Source: DAHUXD01 sp963736455 (GTDB lineage: Bacteria > Acidobacteriota > Thermoanaerobaculia > UBA5066 > Gp7-AA6). From it: 64,000 nt of DNA. The stretch covers positions 186,001 to 250,000 of the forward strand of contig CAVTON010000001.1 of the NCBI GenBank assembly GCA_963736455.1, written 5' to 3'. Under the pieces are notes generated by a model. That model had not been told where the DNA came from. It ran no database searches and worked only from the letters and a program-made list of their open reading frames with translations. Of the stretch, positions 54,608-64,000 are shown one piece after another (position 1 is the stretch's first letter; each line of letters begins with the position of its first letter). Both the position numbers and the translations under genes were made by a program.

Positions 54608-54628
54608 GGGCGGTGCTTCCTTCCGGGC

Positions 54629-54635
54629 TAGAATA
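54629..54635. promoter_or_regulatory. Symmetrical bidirectional -10 (TAGAATA)
   Basis: TAGAAT (54629-54634) on the plus strand and TATTCT (54635-54630) on the minus strand overlap by five bases between ridA and the 506-residue gene. One site could therefore start transcription both ways, a layout known from bacterial bidirectional promoters. Leaders would be about 15-20 bases. Confidence 0.5.
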
Positions 54636-54657
54636 CCCGGAACCGCGGAACAACACG

Positions 54658-56178
54658 ATGTCCGTCGAGCGAATTCAGCTTCTCCACGAGGACTACATTC
54701 GCCTGACCGAGAGGTTCAAGGCGTGCTGGACCTTTCACCAGTTTCTCCGGGGCGTCCAGAAGACGTTCTTCGCGACGGAGCCCGCCTACTCCCTCGATTT
54801 CGGAAAGCTCTACGACGACGTGCGCGCCGCCGCGGGGGCGATCGACACGACGTCGCCGGAGAAGGTTGCCCCGCGAATCCGCGAGCTCTCCGATCGGCTC
54901 GACGCGTTCGGCCGCAAGCTTCGCGAGGCCGACCGGCACATCTCGCCCTCCTACGTCCGCCGCTTCTTCGAGAAGGTCCAGCCCCAGGACGAGAAGATCG
55001 CGTTCCACCTGCTTCGCTTCTACTTTTCGCAGCCCGATGCGGACGACGACGTCGTGGACAAGGTGGACTTCCTCGCGACGGTCGTGGCCGCGGGCCAGCG
55101 CGCGGCGGAGGAGACCTGCCCGCGGCCCCGCCCCGACCTGCGCAAGTTCTTCGAGTCCGCCACGTCGGCGTCGGTCTGGCCCCGGCTCGACTCGACGTCC
55201 GCTCCCTCGATCGTGCGAGCCTTCGACGACCTCGCGGCCGACATGACCCGCGCCCAGGAGTTCGAGGATCTCGTCACGGCGCGCCTGCTCAACAACGTGC
55301 GCACGCTCAAGCGCCGCGTCGCGAGTGGGCTTGCGAACGCCGAGGTCCTCGCCGCGGTCGCGCAATGCAACCTGCGGACCCGCTCCGTGTTTCACCGGCT
55401 CTACGAGCGGGAGGAGCGGCGGCTCGAGGAGGCGACGGACCGGATCGGCGAGCTCGAACGCGAGCTCGCGCGCGGAGGCCTCGAGAGCCCGAGCGCCGAA
55501 GAGTTTCGAAAGTTCCGGGAATCGCGCGACCGCTACGAGCGCCAGACCCGCGAAGGCAACGTCAAGGCGCTGCATGTCGTCGAGCTCAAGGAGGCGATCG
55601 GCGAGGTGCTCGGGCGATTCGAGCTGGCGGGGCTCGCGGCCGACGACATCGACGAGGCGCTGGAGCTCGTGGAGGAGGTCGAGACCGAGGCGGCGGAAGA
55701 GGCGTTCTGGAGGCCGTACGTCGACCGGATCCTCGGCGCCGTCGAGGTGTACGACGACGGAACCGGGGCCCTGCGCACCGGAATCGCGGGGCTCGAAAAC
55801 CTCCGCCTGGAGCCCTGGGAGCTCAAGGCCGCGCGCCGGACGGTCGCCGCCGGGGGAACGCCTCCCACGGAGCGGGATCGCACGCTGCTCCGCGCCGTGG
55901 CGCTGCGCCTGAAGGCCGAGGAGGAGACGGAGACGTTGCGCGCCGGCGCGGAGGTGTCGCCCTCGCCCGAAACGCTGCGGGCGGCCCGGGCGACGCTCGG
56001 CCGCGCGCCGATGCTCGACGCCGCGCTCTCGGTGGTGATCGACGAGGCCGAAGCCGTTTCCTCCTCCGCGGAGATCCGATCCTGGACCCGCACACGTTTC
56101 CGGCTGCTCCGGGCCACTTCCGAGCTCTGGCTCATGCAGGATTCCCCGAAGGCCGACCGCCGCGACACGCGCCCCTAG
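54658..56178 (+). CDS. Unrecognised 506-residue helical protein
   Basis: A soluble, strongly charged and almost fully helical protein (MSVERIQLLHEDYIRLTERFK), with heptad-like stretches (RLYEREERRLEEATDRIGELERELA and VVELKEAIGEVLGRFEL) suggesting coiled coils in the middle, and a helical C-terminal third (EPWELKAARRTVAAGGTPP). I recognise no domain and no signal peptide. It has its own promoter and is separated from lysS by 55 bases. Length and codon use resemble neighbours, so it is probably a real, lineage-specific gene. Confidence 0.75.
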   Translation: MSVERIQLLHEDYIRLTERFKACWTFHQFLRGVQKTFFATEPAYSLDFGKLYDDVRAAAGAIDTTSPEKVAPRIRELSDRLDAFGRKLREADRHISPSYVRRFFEKVQPQDEKIAFHLLRFYFSQPDADDDVVDKVDFLATVVAAGQRAAEETCPRPRPDLRKFFESATSASVWPRLDSTSAPSIVRAFDDLAADMTRAQEFEDLVTARLLNNVRTLKRRVASGLANAEVLAAVAQCNLRTRSVFHRLYEREERRLEEATDRIGELERELARGGLESPSAEEFRKFRESRDRYERQTREGNVKALHVVELKEAIGEVLGRFELAGLAADDIDEALELVEEVETEAAEEAFWRPYVDRILGAVEVYDDGTGALRTGIAGLENLRLEPWELKAARRTVAAGGTPPTERDRTLLRAVALRLKAEEETETLRAGAEVSPSPETLRAARATLGRAPMLDAALSVVIDEAEAVSSSAEIRSWTRTRFRLLRATSELWLMQDSPKADRRDTRP

Positions 56179-56220
56179 CGTCTCCGTCTTCCGCCGGCCC
56201 TCCCGGTCCGGCCGCCTGCA

Positions 56221-56226
56221 TATACT
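56221..56226 (+). promoter_or_regulatory. -10 element TATACT of lysS
   Basis: TATACT ends seven bases before the lysS ATG; no Shine-Dalgarno sequence lies between. Confidence 0.5.
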
Positions 56227-56233
56227 CGCGCGG

Positions 56234-57777
<1,544 letters not shown>

Positions 57778-57778
<1 letters not shown>

Positions 57779-58949
57779 TGCGCTTCGAGACTTCCGTCGC
57801 GCTGCGTTATCTCGCGGCATCGCGGCGCCGGGCTCACGTCGCTCTCGTGGCCACGATCTCGATATCCGGCCTGGCCGTCGGCGTCGCGGCCCTCGTCGTA
57901 TCGCTCGCACTCCTGTCCGGGTTCCAGGACCGCATCCGCCGGCAGATGATGGATCGCACCGCGCACCTTCGCGTTTCGCCGGAACGGGGGCTCGCCTCGC
58001 CGACCCCGGGCGCGTGCGCGCCGTGCTCTCCGCTCTGCCGGGCGTCCTTCGCGTGGGTCCCGCGATCGACGGCCGGGCCTGGGCGTCCGACCCCGCAGGC
58101 ACTTCCGGAACTCCCATACCGGTGCACTACCGCAGCGCGGCCGAGGGACTTCCCGCCGCCGGCGAAGCGCGGATCACCGGAACGATCGCGGCACGCCTCC
58201 ACCGCGGTACCGGTGACGAGATCCGGCTGGTCTCGTCGCGCACGCGGCTCTCGCCGATCGGGCCGGTTCCCGTGGCCGCGCTCGTCACGGTCGGCGAGGT
58301 GAGGATCGGGAGCGCTCTCGATCGGCCCGGCGAGATCGAGATCTCCGAGGCGACGGCGCGCCTCCTGTCCGGAATGCCGACCGGCGCCGGCGCATACGAG
58401 GCGCGGCTCGCCGATCCGACCGCCGCGGAATCCGCGGCTCGGTCCGTCGAACGCTCCCTCGGCGCCGGATACCGCGTCGAGACCTGGCGCGAGTTGAACG
58501 GCCCGCTCGCGTTCGCGCTTCGGCTGGAAAAGGCGGTCATCTTTCTGACCGTCGCGCTCGTCATTCTCGTGGCGGCCCTGAACATCGTGGCGAACATCGC
58601 CCTCACGGTCGTCGAGAAGAAGCGGGACCTTGGCGTCCTGCTCTCGATGGGCGCGACTCCCGCGTCGCTCGAGCGGATCTACCTCACGCTCGGAGCGGCG
58701 ATCGGCTCGATCGGGACCCTCGGAGGGCTCGCGTTCGGCGTCCTGTTGTCTCTCGCCCTCGAGCGCTTTCGTCTCGTTCCGCTTCCGGCCGACGTCTACA
58801 TGCTCTCTCACGTTCCCTTCGCGGTGCACCCGGGAGAGGTGGCGGCGATCGCCGTCTTCGCCTTTGCAACCGCCGTCGCGGCCGCCGTCCTGCCGGCGCG
58901 CGCCGCCGCGCGCCTGGCGCCGGGCGAGGCGATCCGGCTCTCGCGATGA
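57778..58949 (+). CDS. lolC: LolC/LolE-type lipoprotein release permease, broken by a frameshift
   Basis: Inner-membrane permease that extracts outer-membrane lipoproteins with LolD. The first part (57778 to about 57990) has RFETSVALRYLAASRRRAHVAL and helix VVSLALLSGFQDRIRRQMM, the LolC start. The rest (from about 57991 in another frame) carries VLSALPGVLRVGPAI, the MacB-type periplasmic domain and three C-terminal helices. The break lies at a five-G run (57986-57990); adding one G restores ERGARLADPGR. Read without correction the first frame stops at 58302, so the true state (real mutation or read error) matters. lolD overlaps the stop. Confidence 0.85.
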
Positions 58950-59644
58950 CGCTCGCGATTCGAGCCTCGGATCTGTCCAAGACGTACACCGGGGAGGGGG
59001 CGCCGGTGAGCGTGTTCTCCGGACTGTCGTTCGAGGTCCCGGAGGGAGTCCTCGCCGCGGTGATGGGTCCGTCGGGAGTGGGCAAGTCCACGCTGCTGCA
59101 CCTGGTGGGAGGCATCGACCGCCCCGACACGGGCCGCGTCGAGGTCCTCGGGTCCTCGATGGAGGACATGAACGTCCGCGAACGAGCACGGTTCCGCAAC
59201 GAGCGGATCGGCTTCGTCTTTCAGTTCCACCATCTCCTGCCCGAGTTCACGGCGGAAGAGAACGTGGCGCTGCCCCATCGGATCGCGGGCGTTTCCGAGA
59301 AGGAAGCGAAGCGGCGGGCCTCGGCGCTGCTCGATCGGATGGGGCTCGCCGGCCGAGGACACCACGGTGCTCGGGCGCTCTCGGGCGGCGAACAGCAGCG
59401 CGTCGCGATGGCGCGTGCTCTCGCGCGCGACCCGCGCGTGCTCCTCGCCGATGAACCGACGGGAAACCTCGACGCGGCGGCCGCGCAGGGCGTCTTCGAT
59501 CTGCTGCGGGAGCTCCATCGCGAACGCGGAATGACGACCGTCGTCGTCACCCACAACCCGGAACTGGCGGCCCGCTGTGATAGACTTTTCCTGATGTCCC
59601 GGGAAGGAATATCGGCGGCTCCGGGTTTGACTGAGCGAGGATGA
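58946..59644 (+). CDS. lolD: Lipoprotein-releasing ABC ATPase LolD
   Basis: The ATPase subunit of the lipoprotein-release complex, 232 residues. Walker A MGPSGVGKSTLLHLVGGID, FVFQFHHLLPEFTAEENVALP (the typical LolD HHLLPEFTA stretch), signature LSGGEQQRVAMARAL, Walker B LLADEPTGNLDA and VVTHNPELAARCDR are complete. The ATG overlaps the lolC stop by four bases, which fixes the partner. It lies 62 bases before clpC. Confidence 0.94.
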   Translation: MTLAIRASDLSKTYTGEGAPVSVFSGLSFEVPEGVLAAVMGPSGVGKSTLLHLVGGIDRPDTGRVEVLGSSMEDMNVRERARFRNERIGFVFQFHHLLPEFTAEENVALPHRIAGVSEKEAKRRASALLDRMGLAGRGHHGARALSGGEQQRVAMARALARDPRVLLADEPTGNLDAAAAQGVFDLLRELHRERGMTTVVVTHNPELAARCDRLFLMSREGISAAPGLTERG

Positions 59645-59706
59645 AAGCCGAGGTCTCGCTCCATGGCCGTAACCCTCCGCTCCCGTGACGCCTGAGCCCG
59701 ACGCCG

Positions 59707-62139
59707 ATGTTTGAGAAGTACAACGAAAAGGCGCGTCGGGCCCTCTTCTTCGCCCGCTACGAGGCCTCCAAGCTCGGCTCCAAGGTGATCGAATCCGAGC
59801 ATCTCCTGCTCGGAATCCTCCGCGAAGGCGAGGACATCATCAAGGAGATCTTCGCGCGCTTCAACGTCAAGCCCGAGGACGTGCGCCGCGAGATCGAGGG
59901 CGACCGGATCTTCGTCGAGCGCATCTCGTCGACCGCCGAGCTGCCGTTGTCCGAGGAGTCGAAGAAGATCCTCGCGTACGCCTCGCACGAGGCCGAGTCG
60001 ATGATGCACCCGTACGTCGGGACCGAGCACCTGCTCATCGGCCTCCTGCGCGTCGACGGATGCGTGGCCGGCCGCCTGCTGACGGCCCGCGGGTTCAACC
60101 TGTACGGCGTCCGCGAGGAGACGATCTCGCTCATCAAGGAGCGCGAGGTCTCGAAGCAGAAGAAGGAGCTCCCGTTCCTCGCGGAGTACAGCCGCGACCT
60201 GACGCAGCTCGCGGGGACGGGCACCTTCGACCCGCTCATCGGCCGCGACAAGGAGGTCGAGCGGATCATCCAGATCCTCTCGCGCCGCACGAAGAACAAC
60301 CCCATCCTGCTCGGCGAGCCGGGGGTCGGCAAGACCGCCATCGTCGAGGGGCTCGCGACGCGCATCGTCGAGGGCGCCGTGCCGATCTTCCTCGCGTCGA
60401 AGAAGATCCTCGCGCTCGACCTTTCGCTGATCGTCGCGGGCACGAAGTACCGCGGCCAGTTCGAGGAGCGACTGAAGGGGATCATCCGCGAGCTTCGCGA
60501 GAACCCCGACCTGATCATCTTCATCGACGAGATCCACTCCCTGATCGGCGCGGGCTCCGCGGAAGGATCCCTGGACGCGGCGAACATCCTGAAGCCGGCG
60601 CTCTCGCGCGGCGAGGTGTCGTGCATCGGCGCGACGACGCTGAAGGAGTACCGCAAGTACATCGAGAAGGATCGGAGCCTTCTGCGCCGGTTCCAGGCGA
60701 TCAACGTCACGGCGCCCTCCGAGATCGAGACCTTCGAGATCCTCGAAGGCGTCAAGGATCGCTACGAGCAGTTCCACAAGGTCCGCTACTCGGCCGAGGC
60801 GATCAAGACGGCCGTGTACCAGTCCAACCGATACATCACCGACCGCTTCTTCCCGGACAAGGCGATTGACATCCTCGACGAGGCGGGCGCCAAGGTGAAG
60901 CTGAAGCGCGTCGCGGATACGCAGAACCTGCGCAAGCTCGAGCTCGAGATCCGCCAGATCGTCAAGGAGATGAAGAAGGCGATCTCCGACAAAGACTTCG
61001 AGAAGGCGGTGTTCCTGCGCGAGCGGGAGATCGAGCTGAAGGAAGAGATCGAGCGCGCCAAGGCGCAGTCGGCCGAGCGCAGCGAGGCGACCCAGGAGGT
61101 CACGCGGCGCGACATCGAGGAGATCATCTCTTCCTGGACCGGCATTCCGGTGGCCTCGCTCGAGATGGAAGAGGCGGAGAAGCTGCTCCACATGGAGGAC
61201 GCGCTGCGCCGCCGGATCGTGGGCCAGGAGGCCGCAATCATCGGAGTCTCGAAGGCGATCCGGCGCTCGCGGCTCGGCGTCAACAACCCGAACCGGCCGA
61301 TGGGCTCGTTCATCTTCCTCGGCCCCTCGGGGGTCGGAAAGACCGAGGTCGCGCGGCGCCTCGCCGAGTTCATGTTCGAGAACCAGAAGTCCCTGGTGCG
61401 CTTCGACATGTCCGAGTACATGGAAAAGCACGCCGTCTCGAAGCTGATCGGTTCGCCGCCCGGCTACGTGGGTCACGAGGAGGGCGGTCAGCTCACCGAG
61501 CGCATCCGGCGCAATCCCTACAGCGTCATCCTTTTCGACGAGATCGAGAAGGCGCATCCGGACATCGCCAATCTCCTGCTGCAGATCCTGGAGGACGGCA
61601 TCCTCACCGACGCTTACGGCAACGTCGTGGATTTCAAGAACACGCTCATCATCATGACGTCCAACATCGGGACGAAGCACCTCGTCAACCGCAGCCGGGT
61701 CGGCTTCGGCGGCTCGCGCGAGAACCAGTCGAACCAGGAGATCGAGGATCTCGTCCTCAAGGAGCTCCGGCGCGATTTTTCGCCGGAGTTCATCAACCGA
61801 ATCGACGACGTCATCGTGTTTCATCCCCTCGGACGCGTCGAGCTCGCCAAGATCTGCCGCCTTCTCATCGACGACGTCAACACGACCATCGCCTCGAAGG
61901 GGGCCTGGATCGACATCGACGACGCGGCGATCGAATGGCTGCTCGCCCAGAGCGGGGACGACCCCAACATGGGAGCGCGGCCTCTGCGGCGCGCGATCCA
62001 GAAGCACGTCGAGGACCCCGTTTCGGAGTTGCTCATCGCCGCCCGCGAGGAGCGCCTCGAAGCGATCGAGGTTCGGGTGGGACCGGATGGGCTGCGAGTT
62101 ACGGCGCGCGAGAGCGAGCCGATCCCCCAGGGGCGATAG
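59707..62139 (+). CDS. clpC: ClpC-type Hsp100 ATPase
   Basis: An 810-residue unfoldase of ClpCP. Two Clp_N repeats lie in 1-145, NBD1 has GEPGVGKT at 203-210 with FIDEIHSLIGAGSAEGSLDAA, a UVR/middle domain lies near 425-460, and NBD2 has GPSGVGKT at 539-546 followed by GSPPGYVGHEEGGQLTE. The VGF tripeptide at 665-667 fits the ClpP-docking loop. Unlike most Gram-negative species it is ClpC rather than ClpA. ATG has little Shine-Dalgarno support. No mcsA/mcsB or ctsR is adjacent. Confidence 0.94.
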   Translation: MFEKYNEKARRALFFARYEASKLGSKVIESEHLLLGILREGEDIIKEIFARFNVKPEDVRREIEGDRIFVERISSTAELPLSEESKKILAYASHEAESMMHPYVGTEHLLIGLLRVDGCVAGRLLTARGFNLYGVREETISLIKEREVSKQKKELPFLAEYSRDLTQLAGTGTFDPLIGRDKEVERIIQILSRRTKNNPILLGEPGVGKTAIVEGLATRIVEGAVPIFLASKKILALDLSLIVAGTKYRGQFEERLKGIIRELRENPDLIIFIDEIHSLIGAGSAEGSLDAANILKPALSRGEVSCIGATTLKEYRKYIEKDRSLLRRFQAINVTAPSEIETFEILEGVKDRYEQFHKVRYSAEAIKTAVYQSNRYITDRFFPDKAIDILDEAGAKVKLKRVADTQNLRKLELEIRQIVKEMKKAISDKDFEKAVFLREREIELKEEIERAKAQSAERSEATQEVTRRDIEEIISSWTGIPVASLEMEEAEKLLHMEDALRRRIVGQEAAIIGVSKAIRRSRLGVNNPNRPMGSFIFLGPSGVGKTEVARRLAEFMFENQKSLVRFDMSEYMEKHAVSKLIGSPPGYVGHEEGGQLTERIRRNPYSVILFDEIEKAHPDIANLLLQILEDGILTDAYGNVVDFKNTLIIMTSNIGTKHLVNRSRVGFGGSRENQSNQEIEDLVLKELRRDFSPEFINRIDDVIVFHPLGRVELAKICRLLIDDVNTTIASKGAWIDIDDAAIEWLLAQSGDDPNMGARPLRRAIQKHVEDPVSELLIAAREERLEAIEVRVGPDGLRVTARESEPIPQGR

Positions 62140-62143
62140 CTTC

Positions 62144-64000
62144 TTGCGGAGGGGGTCCTTCGGGGCCGCGGGGCTCGCCGCGGCGCTGGTGGCGTTTTCC
62201 GCCGCTTACGCCTTCGCACAGGACGCGGCCCCGCCCGCTGCGCCGACCCCGGCGCCGACGCCGGCCGCGCCGTCCGTGCCTTCTTCCGCGGCGCCGGAGG
62301 CTCCCGCGCCGGTTCCCGTTCCCGCCCCGGTGGGTTCCGACACCATCGTGGGCATCCGCGTCGTCGGGTATCAGACCGTGTCGCCGGACACCATCGCGCA
62401 CTACCTCGGCGTGAAGGTCGGCGATCCCTACGACGCAGAGAAGCTTCGCAAGAGCTTTCCGGCCCTCTGGGAATCGGGACTCCTGGAGAATGCGAAGATC
62501 GAGGCCGAGCGATCGCCTGAAGGCGTGACCCTCGTCGTGACGATCGAGGAGCGTCCGGTCGTCAAGGAGCTGGAATTTCAGGGCAACAAGAAGCTCTCGA
62601 CGTCCCAGATCAAGGACGCGCTGAAGGACGGAAAGGTCGAGATCCAGGCGGGCGCGCCGCTTTCGCTGCGGGACGTGGCCCACGCCCGTTCGGTGATCAG
62701 CGACTTCTACACGGCGCAGGGATTCCGCAGCGCCACGGTGGACTACCGGATCGACGACATCTCCAAGACCGAGAAAAAGATCGTCTTCCTGATCGACGAG
62801 GGGGACAAGGTCAAGATCGAATCCATCGAGTTCACCGGCAACTCCGCGGTCTCGGCGCAGGCCCTGCGCAACGCCATGAAGAAGACCAAGGTCGCGGTCT
62901 GGTGGCGGATCCTGTCGGAGAACACGGTCTACAGTCAGGCCAACTACGAGGCCGACGTCGAGAGCATCAAGGGCCTGTATCAGTCCAAGGGGTACAAGGA
63001 CGTCGTCGTCAAGGACCCCATCCTCGATGTCTACGTCGTCAACCCCAAGGCCAAGCCCGAGAAGATCAAGCGCCGGGTCCGGATCACGATCCCGATCGTG
63101 CAGGGGGACAAGTTCTACACCAACGAGATCGCGATCACGCGCGTCCTGCAGAACGGGCAGCCGGCCGACCCCCCGGAGGTCACGGTCTTTCCGCAGAAGA
63201 TGCTGCTCAAGCAGTTCGCCCTGCTGCCCCCCGGCTCGATCCTGAACCACGACCAGCTCGTCGAGGGGCTCGCGACCATCGAGAACATGTACAAGACCCG
63301 CGGCTACATCTACTGGTTCGCCGATCCCGTGTACAAGGAGGTCGGCAGCAACCGCGTGGACGTCGACATCAAAATGTTCGAGGGGGAAAAGTTCTACCTC
63401 GGCCGCCTCGAGGTCAAGGGCAACACCCTGACGCGCGACAAGGTCATTCGCCGCGAGTTCGGCCTCGACGAAGGCGACGTGATGGACATGGAGGCCATCA
63501 AGAAGAGCATTCAGAAGATCTCGCAGCTCGGCTACTTCAAGCTCGGCGAGGAGCCCGACTTCTCGGTCCGGCCCGACGAGAAGAAAGTGGATATCGTCCT
63601 GAAGGGACAGGAGACCAGCCGCAACGAGATCCAGTTCGGCGCAGGCTACTCGGGATACGACGGGTTCTTCGGCCAATTCTCCTTCCAGACGCGCAACTTC
63701 CTCGGCCGCGGCGAGATCATCGGCGTTTCGGCTCAGGTCGGCAGCGTGTCGAAGTTCTTCGATCTCTCGTACACGATTCCGTGGTTCCTCGACAAGAACC
63801 AGTCGGTCGGGGCGTCGCTCTTCAGCCGCAACATCATCTACTCGTCGGTCCAGGAGACGCGAAAAGGCGGCACGCTCTTCTACGCGAAGGGGCTCGGTCT
63901 CTTCGATTCGGTGTCCGCCCTCTATTCGTACGAGAACATCGACGCGAACTATCCCGTGGCGACGGCTCCGATTCCGCCGGGCCAGCCCGCGCCGCCGCAG
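62144..64000 (+). CDS. bamA: BamA outer membrane assembly factor (N-terminal 619 residues)
   Basis: Inserts beta-barrel proteins into the outer membrane. TTG at 62144, four bases after clpC, gives a signal peptide ending FAQ (about residue 26) with a following Ala/Pro-rich linker of about 45 residues. Several POTRA-type segments follow: VGIRVVGYQTVSPDTI, VKELEFQGNKKLSTSQI, VKIESIEFTGNSAVSAQ and LGRLEVKGNTLTRDKVIRREF, then barrel start EIQFGAGYSGYDGFFGQ. The window ends inside the barrel, so the C-terminus is missing. The long Pro/Ala linker before POTRA1 is uncommon. Confidence 0.93.
   Translation, partial: MRRGSFGAAGLAAALVAFSAAYAFAQDAAPPAAPTPAPTPAAPSVPSSAAPEAPAPVPVPAPVGSDTIVGIRVVGYQTVSPDTIAHYLGVKVGDPYDAEKLRKSFPALWESGLLENAKIEAERSPEGVTLVVTIEERPVVKELEFQGNKKLSTSQIKDALKDGKVEIQAGAPLSLRDVAHARSVISDFYTAQGFRSATVDYRIDDISKTEKKIVFLIDEGDKVKIESIEFTGNSAVSAQALRNAMKKTKVAVWWRILSENTVYSQANYEADVESIKGLYQSKGYKDVVVKDPILDVYVVNPKAKPEKIKRRVRITIPIVQGDKFYTNEIAITRVLQNGQPADPPEVTVFPQKMLLKQFALLPPGSILNHDQLVEGLATIENMYKTRGYIYWFADPVYKEVGSNRVDVDIKMFEGEKFYLGRLEVKGNTLTRDKVIRREFGLDEGDVMDMEAIKKSIQKISQLGYFKLGEEPDFSVRPDEKKVDIVLKGQETSRNEIQFGAGYSGYDGFFGQFSFQTRNFLGRGEIIGVSAQVGSVSKFFDLSYTIPWFLDKNQSVGASLFSRNIIYSSVQETRKGGTLFYAKGLGLFDSVSALYSYENIDANYPVATAPIPPGQPAPPQ

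Noticed and set aside
59221..62007. A 928-residue open frame opposite clpC
   Set aside because: It mirrors a full-length ClpC with intact Walker motifs, so it is an antisense artefact.

Overview
The window is GC-rich bacterial chromosome with genes packed on both strands, mostly separated by 0-100 bases or overlapping by 1-4 bases. The cell is Gram-negative: the window encodes BamA, LolC/LolD, two outer-membrane TolC-type proteins, an RND efflux system and several lipoproteins. The mix of an AsnRS, NAD-type isocitrate dehydrogenase, DUF4388 and TPR proteins, many sensor and diguanylate cyclase genes and very high GC suggests Acidobacteriota (for example Thermoanaerobaculia) or a myxobacterium-like lineage. 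That placement is inference. No rRNA, tRNA, CRISPR array, integrase, transposase or recognisable defence system was found.

Region by region. 1-5.5 kb: isocitrate dehydrogenase (cut by the left edge) coupled to a CorC/CNNM protein, then QueG, an AI-2E family permease and a TolB-like beta-propeller protein. 5.6-9.4 kb: a sugar-polymer methyltransferase with a GT4 glycosyltransferase, a GGDEF protein and a small Ala/Thr-rich lipoprotein driven by a near-consensus sigma70 promoter. 9.6-14.0 kb: the classic translation block ffh-rpsP-khpA-rimM-trmD-rplS-rnhB. 14.0-18.6 kb: a large TPR protein coupled to two OppD/OppF-type ATPases with no permease in the window. 18.6-23.3 kb: TolC-like channel, Yip1-family membrane protein, MacB/LolD-type ATPase and an RsbU-like phosphatase. 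23.3-30 kb: sugar epimerase, alkyladenine glycosylase, a GAF-GGDEF protein, a DUF4388 protein and glutaryl-CoA dehydrogenase. 30-38 kb: two membrane glycosyltransferase-like proteins, a methyltransferase, asnS, rimO and ribF. 38-45 kb: a CzcCBA/CusCBA-type heavy-metal efflux operon preceded by a small HxCxxC protein, divergent from a TMEM163/CDF-like transporter and thioredoxin. 45.7-52.3 kb: macA, macB ATPase, macB permease, a large orphan sensor kinase and a cysteine-rich Fe-S protein. 52.3-53.8 kb: a two-gene unit (metallo-beta-lactamase fold hydrolase plus an unknown protein) flanked by inverted composite repeats. 53.8-64 kb: DUF4149 protein, RidA, an unknown helical protein, then lysS-lolC-lolD-clpC-bamA (bamA cut by the right edge).

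Themes. Envelope biogenesis and export dominate (lolC/lolD/bamA, a MacAB-like system whose TolC partner may lie 27 kb away, and metal efflux). Many genes have a clear -10 hexamer only 6-10 bases before the start codon and no Shine-Dalgarno sequence, which predicts widespread leaderless transcripts, while internal operon genes use Shine-Dalgarno sequences or stop/start overlaps (ATGA, GTGA, TTGA). The most unusual items are the leaderless pattern, the inverted composite repeats at 52.4-53.75 kb, a probable CTG start for the macB ATPase, a single-base frameshift in lolC, and three small or unrecognised proteins (HxCxxC protein, Cys-rich Fe-S protein, 506-residue helical protein). I did not find a complete, clearly novel multi-gene system.
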